NCBI GenBank assembly: GCA_016716265.1
Contig: JADJWQ010000005.1
Span: forward strand, 40,777 to 104,776
Origin: Planctomycetota bacterium
GTDB lineage: Bacteria; Planctomycetota; UBA1135; UBA2386
Direction: 5' to 3'
DNA length: 64,000 nt
Positions 55,551 to 64,000 of the stretch are shown here, piece by piece (position 1 is the first letter of the stretch; the number at the start of each line of letters is the position of its first letter). A model generated the notes under the pieces. It worked only from the letters and a program-made list of their open reading frames with translations, searched no databases and was not told the origin of the DNA. The translations under genes were made by a program, and so were the position numbers.

Positions 55551-55945
55551 CGCGCCCGCTCCCTCGCCGCGCGGTCCTCGGCTTCCAGTAGCTTGCGCAA
55601 CGCCTCCCGGTCGCGCTTCGACAGCCGCTCGCGCTGCACCAGGTGCGTGACGAGCGACCCGAGCGCGCCGCCGAACGCCCGCTCGACCAGCTCGCGCAGC
55701 GCCCCGCCGCGCGATTGCTCGCGCGTCAGCAGCGGCTCGTAGACGCTCGCGTTGCCGCTCCGCGACTCGCGCAGCGCCCCCTTCTCCACCAGCCGCCCGA
55801 GCAGCGTCTTCACGGTCGAGTAGCTCCACCCGGTCCGGTCGGCGACGGCGTCGAGCACATCGCGCGCGCGCACCGGTGCGAGCTCCCACACCGCGTCCAT
55901 CACCGCCCACTCGGCGTTGGTCAGGCTGACCTCGGGCTTCGACAT
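55547..55945 (-). CDS. BlaI/MecI-family transcriptional repressor
   Basis: 132 residues. Winged helix: LTNAEWAVMDAVWELAPVRA, then SYSTVKTLLGRLVEKGAL, the recognition part, and Y-E-P-L-L in the wing. C-terminal dimer helices are Arg/Glu-rich (LSKRDREALRKLLEAE). It represses its own operon until cleaved by the M56 partner. Stop overlaps the M56 start. Confidence 0.92.
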   Translation of the reverse strand: MSKPEVSLTNAEWAVMDAVWELAPVRARDVLDAVADRTGWSYSTVKTLLGRLVEKGALRESRSGNASVYEPLLTREQSRGGALRELVERAFGGALGSLVTHLVQRERLSKRDREALRKLLEAEDRAARERAR

Positions 55946-55958
55946 GTGTCGCAGAATC

Positions 55959-55974
55959 TACGACAAGTGTCGAA
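55959..55974. promoter_or_regulatory. Putative BlaI operator (cgaca-ag-tgtcg)
   Basis: A short palindrome (cgaca, 2-bp spacer, tgtcg at 55961-55972, with a wider near-match out to 55959-55974) lies 14 bp upstream of the blaI start. Another tgtcg/cgaca pair (starting 55947) overlaps it. BlaI binds TACAnnTGTA-type dyads, so autoregulation is plausible but inferred. Confidence 0.45.
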
Positions 55975-56076
55975 GGTGTCCAGCGGCTGACCGACCTGCG
56001 CGGCCCGGCCCCGCCGCCCGCGCCGGCACCGGGAGTTGGCCGGGTCCGGCCGCTATGCTCCCGGGCCGGAGGAGCC

Positions 56077-59000
56077 ATGCCCGAGTCCCCCCGCTCTCAC
56101 CCCTCGTCCTGCGAGCTCCCCGACGACGTGTTCCAGGCGCTCGTCGGGTTGCTCGACCGCGAGATCTCGATCGCCGAGCGGGAGCTGGAGCTGGCGGCGC
56201 TCGAGCGGCGTTGGCCGGACCACGCCGCGGCGCTGCGGCGCGCATTCGACCTGATGCTGCGGGACGCCAGGGGCACCGTGCCATCGATCTGCGACCTGGA
56301 CGATCGCGATCCGGAGCAGATCGGCCCCTACCGGATCCTCGAGCGGCTCGGCAAGGGCGGCATGGGCGTCGTCTACGCTGCCGAGCAACGGACCCCGGTG
56401 CGGCGGCGCGTCGCGCTGAAGGTCGTCAAGCAGGGGATGGCCACCCGCGAGGTGCTCGCCCGCTTCGCGCTCGAGCGGCGCGCGCTCGCGGCGATGTCGC
56501 ACCCCTGCATCGCGAGGGTGCTCGACGCCGGCGCGACCGAGCGCGGCGAGCCGTACTTCGTGATGGAGCTGGTGCAGGGCCTGCCGATCACCACCTACTG
56601 CGACAAACACCGGCTGTCGCTCGACGAGCGGCTCACGCTGTTCCAGCAAGTCTGCGCCGGCGTGCAGCACGCGCACCAGAAGGGCGTGATCCACCGCGAC
56701 CTCAAGCCCGGCAACGTGCTGGTCGCTCGCGAGGGCGACGAGCACGTGCCGAAGGTCCTCGACTTCGGCCTCGCGAAGGCGACCAACCACGACTTCCTGG
56801 AGGCTTCGCACTACACCGGGCGCGACCGGGTGCTGGGCACCCCGGAGTACATGGCGCCCGAGCAGGCGATGGGCGACGGCGAGGTGATCGACGTGCGGGC
56901 CGACGTCTACTCGCTCGGCGTGATGCTGTACGAGCTGCTGGCCGGCCAATTGCCGTTCACGACCGAGGAGCTGCGCCGGGCCGGCGTCATCGAGGCGCTG
57001 CGGCTCATCCGCGAGCAGGACCCACCGAAGCCGAGCACGAAGCTGCTGTCGCGCCGCGACACGGCGCACGCCCACGCCGAGCGCTGCCGCAGCTCGGCCC
57101 ACGCCCTGACCCGCGCGCTGAGGGGCGATCTCGACTGGGTGGTGATGCGCGCGCTGAGCAAGGAGCCCGAGCGGCGCTACGACTCTGCCAACGCGCTGGC
57201 GATGGAGCTCCAACGCTACCGCTCGCACGAGCCCGTGCTGGCCGGGCCGCCGGGCGCGATCTACCGCCTGCGCAAGTTGCTGCGGCGCTACCGCGTCCAG
57301 GCGGTCGCGGCGGCGGTGGTGCTGGTCGCGATTCTCGCGGGCGGCGCGGCGGCGTCGATCGGCTTCGGGCGAGCGAACGCCCGGGCGGCCGAGCTGGCGA
57401 AGAAGACGGCGGAAGCCGAGTCGAATGCTCGGGAGTCCGCCGAGAACGCCCGTGCGGCGAACGAGCGGAAGGCCGAATTCGATCAGGTGGCGGGCGTGGT
57501 CGTGCACGAGCGGGCAGTCGCGGGAATCGAGGAGCTGTATCCGGCGTGGCCCGACAAGATCCCGGCGATCGAGGCGTGGCTGCAGGGCGACGTGAAGCGG
57601 CTGCGGGAGCTGCGGCCGGCGATCGAGACGACGCTGCAGAAGCTGCGCGACCGCGCGCTGCCGTGGACGGAGGAGCAACAGCGGGCCGACCGCGAGGGCC
57701 ATGGGCGCTACGCCGAGTGGCAGCGGCTGCGGGACGAGGTGGCGAGTCTCGAGCGGGCGGCGGCGGTGCGGGCTGGCGGAGAGCTGCCGGCGGTCGACCT
57801 ACCGGAGGCGCTACGCGATGCGGACCCGAGGACGCTGAACGCGTTCGCCTGGCCGCGGGTCGCACCACAGGCGGAGGAACGCGAGGTGTTCGGCGAGGAG
57901 TTCGCGGCGCTGGCTGCGGCGGAGCGGGCGGTGGCCCGGGCGCGGGAGGCGGGAGATCCGGAGCTGTATCAGTACCTCGACACGCTGGCGTGGGCTCTGG
58001 TGGCAACGGGTCAGGACGGGCGCGCGCAGACGGTGAGCCAGGAGGTAGTAGGCGCCACTCCCGTGAGGGTGAAGCTGAAACGCGACAACGCTCGACCGAG
58101 CGTGGCCCGGGAATTGGGCCAGACCGAGCAGGTGCTGCGCGATCGTCGCGAGCGGATGCTGGCTCTCGACCGCGAAGTCGCGACGCGGCAGACGTGGACG
58201 TTTGCGGACGAGCAGGATCGGTTCCTGTTCGGGACGCTGGGCGGGCTGGTGGAGAAGCTCGACGCGTTGGAGTCCACGCAGGTGGCGGAGGTGCGCGAGA
58301 AGCTGCTGCGCTGGGCGGAGCATCTGCGATCGCTCGAAACGGACCGCGACTGGCGGCTGGCGTGGGCGAGGGCGGCGGAGGCGATCGCGTCGAACGCCAG
58401 GTATGCGGAGTCTCCGCTCCCCTCGTTGAAGCCGCAGACCGGCCTGTGGCCGATCGGCGAGAACCCGCTGACGCACCTGTACGAGTTCTACCACCTGCGG
58501 TCAGCGTGGGATGGCGAGAGTGAGCTGGCGTCGATCGCGATCCCTGCGCACGATCCGGAGACGGGCTTCATCGACGTGCAGGAAGGTACGGGGATCGTGT
58601 TCGTGCTGATCCCGGGCGGCACGTACACGCTCGGCGCGCAGGCGGCGGATCGGAACGGCCCGAACTACGATCCGCGGGCTGAATCTGACGAGACGCCACA
58701 TCAGGTCACGCTCTCGCCGTATCTGCTGGCGCGCCACGAGCTGACTCAGGCTCAGTGGCGACGCCTGGCGGTGGGCGGGCTGGCGGCCACGCCGAGCTAC
58801 TACGGTCCCGGCTATCGGGCACGCGGGATGGATGCGCCCGTGGACTGGACGCATCCGGTGGAGCGGGTGGACTGGTCGATATGCGATGTGTTGCTGCGGC
58901 GTCACGGATTGACGTTGCCGACGGAGTCGCAGTGGGAGTGCGGGTGTCGTGCGGGGACGGACACGGTGTGGTTCTGCGGCAGCGACGAGGCGGACCTGGA

Positions 59001-59373
59001 GGGGTTCGCGAACGTGCTGGACCAGCGGGCGCAGAAGTTCTCACAGCGGACCGGCGCGGACGTGGGCTGGGATGACGGTTACCTGCTGCACGCTCCCGTG
59101 GACGCCCTGGAGCCGAACGGCTATGGGCTGTTCGATCTACATGGAAACGTGTGGGAGTGGTGTCAGGACGATTACGGGTCCTACGCCAGGCCGCCCCGTC
59201 CCGGCAGCGGCCTGAGAGTGCAGGGTGACGGCTCCGGCCTCCGCGTGATCCGCGGCGGCTGCTTCCTCGTTACCGCCCGCTACGCGCGGTCCGCCTGCCG
59301 CATCGGCACCGCGCCGGCGATCCGCAACCTCGACCTCGGCGCCCGCCCCGCCAGGATCATCACGGACAACTGA
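56077..59373 (+). CDS. Ser/Thr protein kinase with C-terminal SUMF1 (FGE-like) domain
   Basis: 1098 residues. The kinase domain (about 82-360) shows GPYRILERLGKGGMGVVYAA, the VALKVVK lysine, IHRDLKPGNVLV near 205, DFGLAK near 228 and GTPEYMAPEQA. One membrane helix (AVAAAVVLVAILAGGAAASI) follows at about 408-428, then coiled coil. From about 838 the SUMF1 domain runs FVLIPGGTYTLGAQ, LARHELTQAQWR, LPTESQWECGCRAGTD, GLFDLHGNVWEWCQDDYG and VIRGGCFLVTARYARSACR. GC3 falls after about 57800, as if the second half had another origin. Probably a membrane receptor-type kinase with an exported ligand- or Ca-binding SUMF1 fold. Homologous to a fragment near 62700. Confidence 0.9.
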   Translation: MPESPRSHPSSCELPDDVFQALVGLLDREISIAERELELAALERRWPDHAAALRRAFDLMLRDARGTVPSICDLDDRDPEQIGPYRILERLGKGGMGVVYAAEQRTPVRRRVALKVVKQGMATREVLARFALERRALAAMSHPCIARVLDAGATERGEPYFVMELVQGLPITTYCDKHRLSLDERLTLFQQVCAGVQHAHQKGVIHRDLKPGNVLVAREGDEHVPKVLDFGLAKATNHDFLEASHYTGRDRVLGTPEYMAPEQAMGDGEVIDVRADVYSLGVMLYELLAGQLPFTTEELRRAGVIEALRLIREQDPPKPSTKLLSRRDTAHAHAERCRSSAHALTRALRGDLDWVVMRALSKEPERRYDSANALAMELQRYRSHEPVLAGPPGAIYRLRKLLRRYRVQAVAAAVVLVAILAGGAAASIGFGRANARAAELAKKTAEAESNARESAENARAANERKAEFDQVAGVVVHERAVAGIEELYPAWPDKIPAIEAWLQGDVKRLRELRPAIETTLQKLRDRALPWTEEQQRADREGHGRYAEWQRLRDEVASLERAAAVRAGGELPAVDLPEALRDADPRTLNAFAWPRVAPQAEEREVFGEEFAALAAAERAVARAREAGDPELYQYLDTLAWALVATGQDGRAQTVSQEVVGATPVRVKLKRDNARPSVARELGQTEQVLRDRRERMLALDREVATRQTWTFADEQDRFLFGTLGGLVEKLDALESTQVAEVREKLLRWAEHLRSLETDRDWRLAWARAAEAIASNARYAESPLPSLKPQTGLWPIGENPLTHLYEFYHLRSAWDGESELASIAIPAHDPETGFIDVQEGTGIVFVLIPGGTYTLGAQAADRNGPNYDPRAESDETPHQVTLSPYLLARHELTQAQWRRLAVGGLAATPSYYGPGYRARGMDAPVDWTHPVERVDWSICDVLLRRHGLTLPTESQWECGCRAGTDTVWFCGSDEADLEGFANVLDQRAQKFSQRTGADVGWDDGYLLHAPVDALEPNGYGLFDLHGNVWEWCQDDYGSYARPPRPGSGLRVQGDGSGLRVIRGGCFLVTARYARSACRIGTAPAIRNLDLGARPARIITDN

Positions 59374-59548
59374 TCACGGCCTCACTGCGTGCACCCAGGG
59401 CACCCCCAGGCGAGCGCATCCACTCAGCGCGGGCTTCGACGACGGGCGATCCCCGTGTCGCGGGGCGCGCGCGTCGACAATCCGGCCCGGACATGCCGCG
59501 CCAACCCCTCTGCACCGACTCGAGCCGGCGCAAGCGCGCATCCATCGG

Positions 59549-60763
59549 TCACCCCCGCATCACCGCGATCGCCGCCTCGCCAGGCGTTCCCGCCGGCGAG
59601 ACGTTATCGTCCGGCGCCACGACCAACCGGTCGCCCCGCAGCTCGGCGCGCACCCAATTCGAGCGGGCGCCGAGGGCGCCGTCCTCGACCTCCACGCAGA
59701 TCGTGTCGACCGTGCAGGGTGGCAATGCGAACGGCCCGAGCGTCATCGCCGCGCGATTCGCAGCGAACGGCAGCGAGACGAGCGCACCGGTCGTCGACGG
59801 CAGCGGCAGCTCGATCGGCACCGGCGAGCCGGCGTCCTCGATGACCAGCACGGTCACGTAGTGCCGGCCGACGGTCAGCCCCTGCGGGCCGAGCACGAGC
59901 GAGGGCCCAGCACCCTCGGCCAGCCGTAGCGCGAGGCCGGGCTGCGCCAGCTCCGGGCCATCGAGCCCCCCGCCGCCCTCCGGCGTGCTCGACTCGGGGA
60001 TCGGCAGCAGCGGGAAGCGCGTCGTGCGGAGTTCGAAGTTGCACGTGCCGGTGCCGGGGTCGCGCGCGATGCCGCGCACCTGGTCGAGCAGGTAGCGACC
60101 GGTCGGGTCGCCCAGCACGGTCACCTTGCGCCCGGCGTCGGTGTCGACGAGCCAGACGATCGCGACCAGTTGTCCGTCGAGCGTCACGCGGCCCTGCTCG
60201 CCGATCAGCACGTTGGTCAGCCGGTAGCCGTCGGCGACCATCTCGCCGGTGTCGCCGCGGAACCGCAGCGGGTCGTGGTTCGCATCCCAGACGACGTCGA
60301 GGTTGGTGCTGCCGGTGAACCGGCCGTACGGGCCACCGTCGCCACCGTGCCGGCAGGCCCCGCCGTGCTCGACCGTGATCGAGTTGGCGGACACGCCGAC
60401 CGACGTCTCGACCCACACCCGCGAGAACCACCGCGGCCGGCTGCTCGCGACCAGGTGGGCGGGCAGGTTCGCCTGCAACGTGCCGTTGTTGCCCGCGACC
60501 GTGCGGAGCCGCTGCGGGGAGCCGGTGTCGAGATCGATCCACACCTGCGCGCCCGGCCCGAAGTTGCTGCCGCTGACGACCAGCATCGTGCCCATCCCGT
60601 CGAGCGGCGTCTCGCGCGGGTACATGCCGGTGATCACCGGGAGGACGGGACCGGGGCCCGGCCCCGGATTCGAGAGCTCGGCCGGCGTCTCGGGCAGACA
60701 CCCCGCCGCAGCCAGCACCAGCACACACGCCGTCACCCGCTCCCATCGCCTCGCAGATTCCAT
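59549..60763 (-). CDS. TIG/IPT-domain lipoprotein (copy 1)
   Basis: 404 residues from the ATG at 60763, which has GAGGAGG upstream. Lipobox in ACVLVLAAAGCLPETPAEL. Residues about 28-115 resemble an IPT/TIG domain (VITGMYPRETPLDGMGTML, VVSGSNFGPGAQVWID). The rest is beta-rich with no known domain (VTLDGQLVAIVWLVDTDAG, VTVLVIEDAGSPVPIEL). It is surface-exposed if anchored to an outer or cytoplasmic membrane; function unknown. It converges on the kinase-SUMF1 gene, with a 175-bp gap holding nothing recognisable. A damaged near-identical copy lies at 62941-64000. Confidence 0.75.
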   Translation of the reverse strand: MESARRWERVTACVLVLAAAGCLPETPAELSNPGPGPGPVLPVITGMYPRETPLDGMGTMLVVSGSNFGPGAQVWIDLDTGSPQRLRTVAGNNGTLQANLPAHLVASSRPRWFSRVWVETSVGVSANSITVEHGGACRHGGDGGPYGRFTGSTNLDVVWDANHDPLRFRGDTGEMVADGYRLTNVLIGEQGRVTLDGQLVAIVWLVDTDAGRKVTVLGDPTGRYLLDQVRGIARDPGTGTCNFELRTTRFPLLPIPESSTPEGGGGLDGPELAQPGLALRLAEGAGPSLVLGPQGLTVGRHYVTVLVIEDAGSPVPIELPLPSTTGALVSLPFAANRAAMTLGPFALPPCTVDTICVEVEDGALGARSNWVRAELRGDRLVVAPDDNVSPAGTPGEAAIAVMRG

Positions 60764-61048
60764 CTCGTCCTCCTCGTCTCCGATTGCCTCCGAGGAAGCG
60801 AAGCGCGCGGCGGACGCGGCGGGGGCAACGACCGTCGACCGTTGTTCCGCTCGCGCTGCGCTGCCCCCGCGCCTCCCCACGATCGGCTCCGAGGTCCTGA
60901 ACCCCGCACGTGCTCCGAGAGTGCGCGAGCATCTCGGCCCGATTGCCGGTCCCCGCCTCTCGTGGGCGAGCGGCGTGCGACCCCCACCTCACACGGCCCC
61001 GACCGCGGCGACGGCGCCTGAGTCGGCATCCACCTGGCCCGGCCGAGC

Positions 61049-61097
61049 TGGTGGAAAACGTCTACATGGATCCTCATCATGTAGACGTTTTCCACCA
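61049..61097. promoter_or_regulatory. 20-bp perfect inverted repeat, probable AbiEi operator
   Basis: Arms 61049-61068 and 61078-61097 are exact reverse complements separated by 9 bp. The last base of the right arm is the A of the abiEi ATG. TAGACG at 61082-61087 could be a -10 box, giving a leaderless mRNA, since no ribosome site precedes the ATG. AbiEi antitoxins are known to repress their own promoter through inverted repeats, so this is read as that operator. The 285 bp from 60764 to 61048 show no gene. Confidence 0.75.
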
Positions 61098-61708
61098 TGG
61101 CCGCACGACCCGACCTGACTCCGCGCGGACTCGAGCGAGCGGGCCTCGGCGCCTACTTCCGGCCTCGCGACGTCGAGGCGCTCGGAGTCACGGAGCCGAT
61201 GCTCCGCACGCTGCTCCGTCGAGGTGTCGTGGAGAAGGTCGCACGCGGCCTCTACCGCCTGACCGCCGCGCCAGCCTCGGAGCACGAAGCCGTCGCCGCG
61301 ACCTGCGCGCGCGTGCCGCGTGGCATCGTGTGTCTGCTCACGGCACTGCAGATCCACGAGATCGGCACCCGCCTGTCCGCGGAGGTCTGGCTCGGAATTC
61401 CGCACGGCACGCGATCGCCGCTCGCCACGGTCGCCAGGCTCCGGATCGTCCGCTTCTCCGGCCCGATGCTGTCCGCAGGCGTCGAACCGATCCGCATCGA
61501 CGGTGTGCCGACCAGGATCACGAATCCTGCCCGCACCATCGTCGATTGCCTCCGCCTGACCAGCCTGATCGATCGCGAGACGGCGCTCGAGGCTCTGCGC
61601 GAAGGACTCCGGACCCGCCGCGCGACCAGCAACGGGCTGCTTCGAATGGCCCGCGCCTGCGGGACCTTCGAGCGCGTGCGCCGTGATCTCGAGGTCCTGA
61701 ACGCATGA
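61097..61708 (+). CDS. AbiEi-type antitoxin / transcriptional repressor
   Basis: 203 residues. The N-terminal winged helix (YFRPRDVEALGVTEPMLRTL, LLRRGVVEKVARGLYRL) matches AbiEi_4 domains. The rest has VCLLTALQIHEIGTRL, EVWLGIPHGTR, VRFSGPMLSAGVE and TNPARTIVDCLRL, typical of the AbiEi C-terminal antitoxin domain. It binds the palindrome covering its start codon and neutralises the nucleotidyltransferase toxin (type IV toxin-antitoxin). The stop overlaps the toxin start (ATGA). Intact. Confidence 0.9.
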   Translation: MAARPDLTPRGLERAGLGAYFRPRDVEALGVTEPMLRTLLRRGVVEKVARGLYRLTAAPASEHEAVAATCARVPRGIVCLLTALQIHEIGTRLSAEVWLGIPHGTRSPLATVARLRIVRFSGPMLSAGVEPIRIDGVPTRITNPARTIVDCLRLTSLIDRETALEALREGLRTRRATSNGLLRMARACGTFERVRRDLEVLNA

Positions 61709-62616
61709 GCGAGACCCCGAAGGACCTGGTCGCTTCGATTCACCGCCGTCTTCTCAATGGGGCCCGCGGCCGGGGTGAGGACTTTCAGCTCACACTGCTG
61801 CGCTTCGGTGCCGAGCGACTGCTCTATCGCCTCTGCCAGTCACCGCACGGTGAGCGGTTCATTCTGAAGGGAGCCCTGCTCCTGCTCCTGTGGTCCGACC
61901 AGCTCTACCGCCCGACCCGCGACGTGGACCTCGAGGGCTTCGGCGATGCCGATCCCGACCACCTGCGCGACGTGTTCCGGTCCGTGTGCCAACAGCCGTG
62001 CCCCGAGGACGCGCTCCGCTTCGACGAAGGCTCGGTCCAGGCGCAAGAGATCCGCACGGCACAGGAGTACGGCGGCGTACGCGTGACCCTGTATGCGTAA
62101 CTCGGCAAGGCCACGATCCGCCTGCAGGTCGATATCGGCTTCGGCGACGTCATCACTCCCGAACCCGAGACCAAGGACTTCCCCACGCTCCTGCCGTTGC
62201 CTGCCCCTCGTCTGCGCACCTACCCGATGGAGACCGTCGTCGCCGAGAAGTTCGAAGCACTCGTCCGTCTCGGCCGGGCCAACAGCAGAATGAAGGACTT
62301 CCGCGACCTCACCACCTTCGCCCGCCGCTGCGAATTCGACGGCACTTTGCTCTCGCGCGCGGCGAAGGCCACGTTCGAACGGCGCGACACGGATCTCACG
62401 GATCTCGACGACATTCTCGATCCCGGCTTCTACGGCGACTCCGCATTGAACGATCGCTGGCGCGCCTACTGCCGCACGATAGGCCACGCGGACACCGAGA
62501 CTCTGCCGGAGGTCGGGAGGGAGTTGATCCGCTTCCTGGGGCCGTTGGCCCAGGCCCTCCGAGGTGCCCCGGCTCCAGGCGCGTGGAGTCACGCCGAGGG
62601 TTGGGCTTCCGTGTAG
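61705..62616 (+). pseudogene. AbiEii-type nucleotidyltransferase toxin, interrupted by TAA
   Basis: Frame from 61705 reads FILKGALLLLLWSDQLYRPTRDVDLEGFG, with the catalytic KGG/GALLL-like and RPTRDVDL (DxD) motifs of AbiEii/COG2253 proteins. An in-frame TAA at 62098-62100 stops it after 131 codons. The same frame then continues LGKATIRLQVDIGFGDVITP, YPMETVVAEKFEALVRLGR and MKDFRDL to 62616, giving the normal total of about 300 residues. A CAA-to-TAA change at the Gln/Arg-type position before LGKA would explain it. The C-terminal metal-binding half is thus untranslated, so the toxin is presumably inactive unless the stop is read through. Confidence 0.85.
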
Positions 62617-62669
62617 CCTCCGCGGCACGGGCGGCTCGCCGGAGCGGACCCACTTTCGCGGGCGATTCT

Positions 62670-62815
62670 CAGAAGGCGCGGGGCGCCGCGTCTTCGGAGG
62701 CGGCACCTTCGACACCCCGTCCCGCCTCGCGCGCTCCGCCGCCCGCAACAACCGAACGCCGACGATACGGGTCGATGACCCCGGCGTTCGCGCGGCCAGG
62801 ATCATCGCGGACCGT
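62670..62815 (+). pseudogene. C-terminal fragment of a second SUMF1-type protein
   Basis: The plus-strand frame reads RRVFGGGTFDTPSRLARSAA, then RNNRTPTIRVDDPGVRAARI and IAD, which aligns with the last 40 residues of the kinase-SUMF1 protein at 56077-59373 (RVIRGGCF...ARYARSACR...ARPARIITDN). It lies 126 bp before the end of the second lipoprotein copy, as the kinase gene lies 175 bp before the first. It is a leftover of a duplicated kinase-SUMF1 gene. No more of that gene is seen upstream; AbiE lies there instead. Confidence 0.6.
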
Positions 62816-62940
62816 CGTCCGCCGGTTCACGGCGAGGAGCGCGCGCGGTGTCGTGCGGCGCACGCGTCGACGACTTGGCCCGGACGCGCCGAGTCCACCG
62901 CTCGTCGCCGACTCCGGGTGGCGCACCCCGGCCCGATCGG

Positions 62941-64000
62941 TCACCCGCGCATCACCGCGATCGCCGCCTCGCCGGGCGCCCCCGCCGGCCCGGCCGCGTC
63001 CGCCGGCGCCTCGACCAGGCGGTCGCCGCGCAGCTCGGCGCGCACCCAATTCGAGCGGGCGCCGAGGGCGCCGTCGGCGACCTCCACGCAGATCGTGTCG
63101 ACCGTGCAGGGTGGCAATGCGAACGGCCCGAGCGTCATCGCTGCGCGGTCCGCGGCGAACGGCAGCGAGACGAGCGCACCGGTCGTCGACGGCAGCGGCA
63201 GCTCGATCGGCACCGGCGAGCCAGCGTCCTCGATGACCAGCACGGTCACGTAGCGCCGGCCGACGGTCAGCCCCTGCGGCCCGAGGACCAGCGACGGCCC
63301 AGCACCCGCCGCGAGCCGCAGCTCGAGACCGGGCTGCGCGAGCTCCGGGCCGTCGAGCCCCCCGCCGCCCTCCGGCGTGCTCGACTCGGGGATCGGCAGC
63401 AGCGGGAAGCGCGTCGTGCGGAGTTCAGTTACGTGCCGGTGCCGGGGTCGCGCGCGATGCCGCGGACCTGGTCGAGCAGGTAACGACCGGTCGGGTCGCC
63501 CAGCACGGTGACCTTGCGCCCGGCGTCGGTGTCGACGAGCCAGACGATCGCGACCAGTTGTCCGTCGAGCGTCACGCGGCCCTGCTCGCCGATCAGCACG
63601 TTGGTCAGCCGGTAGCCGTCGGCGACCATCTCGCCGGTGTCGCCGCGGAACCTGCGCAGGTCGTGGTTCGCATCCCCAGACGACGTCGGGGAAATTGCTG
63701 CCGGTGAACCGGCCATGCGGGCGGCCCTCGCCACCGTGCCGGCACGCCCGCCGTGCTCGACCGTGATCGAGTTGGCGGACACGCCGACCGACGTCTCGAC
63801 CCCGCACCCGCGAGAACCACCGCGGCCGGCTGCTCGCGACGGTGGGCCCGGGCAGGTTCGCCTGCAACGTGCCGTTGTTGCCCGCGACGGTGCGGAGCCG
63901 CTGCGGGGGAGCCGGTGTCGGGATCGTATCCACCTGCGCGCCCGTCGAAGTTGTTGCCGCTGACGACCAGCATCGTGCCCATCCCGTCGAGCGGCGTCTC
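62941..64000 (-). pseudogene. TIG/IPT-domain lipoprotein (copy 2), frameshifted, runs off window
   Basis: The 3' 480 bases (62941-63420) are nearly identical to copy 1 at 59549-60028 and code in one frame. Upstream, several small insertions or deletions break the frame, for example a net loss of four bases near 63427, an added C in ccccag near 63674, changes near 63800 and 63845, and extra G or C in homopolymers near 63906 and 63935. Pieces of the same protein are therefore spread over three frames. The start is beyond 64000. Could be a decaying paralogue or poor sequence near a contig end, as the errors cluster in one direction. Confidence 0.75.

Overview
The window is very GC-rich bacterial DNA with tightly packed genes, many of them overlapping by 4 bp. 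The gene set points to a Planctomycetota-type organism. It includes a Hanks-type kinase fused to a formylglycine-generating-enzyme-like (SUMF1) domain, a secreted cytochrome-c-like/leucine-rich-repeat/YHS protein, a BlaI/M56 pair, two futalosine-route menaquinone genes, and many signal-peptide or lipoprotein genes of unknown role. This assignment is inferred from gene content; no rRNA is present to confirm it.

Layout. 1-4551: a plus-strand surface-glycan or lipid cluster (GT2 glycosyltransferase cut by the window edge, FAD oxidoreductase, two methyltransferases, DCC-family protein). 4520-11569: minus-strand PEP-utilising enzyme and alpha/beta hydrolase, plus-strand Fe/Mn superoxide dismutase, minus-strand membrane-anchored SurA/PpiD-like protein, and a Trm112-like small protein. 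11739-15218: a probable decayed genomic island bounded by a 33-bp direct repeat of the 3' half of tRNA-Lys; it holds wrecked tyrosine and serine recombinases and small orphan genes. 15388-18903: the rpsB-tsf-pyrH-frr translation operon on the minus strand with a visible promoter. 19033-25819: GGDEF protein, RsmE, a large MscS channel, and CorA. 25906-36762: glutamine-synthetase-family protein, secreted hydrolase, single-chain glycine dehydrogenase, alcohol dehydrogenase, and a cNMP-binding/aspartase fusion. 36770-42410: second RsmE, META-domain lipoprotein, a pseudouridine-synthase/threonine-synthase fusion, two secreted unknowns, and a thioesterase. 42282-44200: a DUF3800 gene in an insertion flanked by 175-bp direct repeats that duplicate the 5' end of the thioesterase gene. 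44186-55945: SGNH hydrolase, fucose-isomerase-like protein, a frameshifted cytochrome/LRR/YHS gene, a secretin-like protein, mqnD, mqnB, LhgO, SRPBCC and DUF1579 proteins, M56 peptidase and BlaI.

56077-64000 is an apparent duplicated locus. A kinase-SUMF1 gene is followed by a TIG-domain lipoprotein gene. Next comes an AbiE toxin-antitoxin cassette (palindromic operator, intact antitoxin, nonsense codon in the toxin), then a fragment of a second SUMF1 tail and a second, frameshift-ridden copy of the lipoprotein gene.

The most interesting accessory material is the tRNA-Lys island, the 175-bp-repeat DUF3800 insertion, the AbiE cassette inside the duplicated locus, and two unusual fusion enzymes. 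Minus-strand and plus-strand functional genes are interleaved, and most of the longest open frames in the window are antisense artefacts of GC richness.
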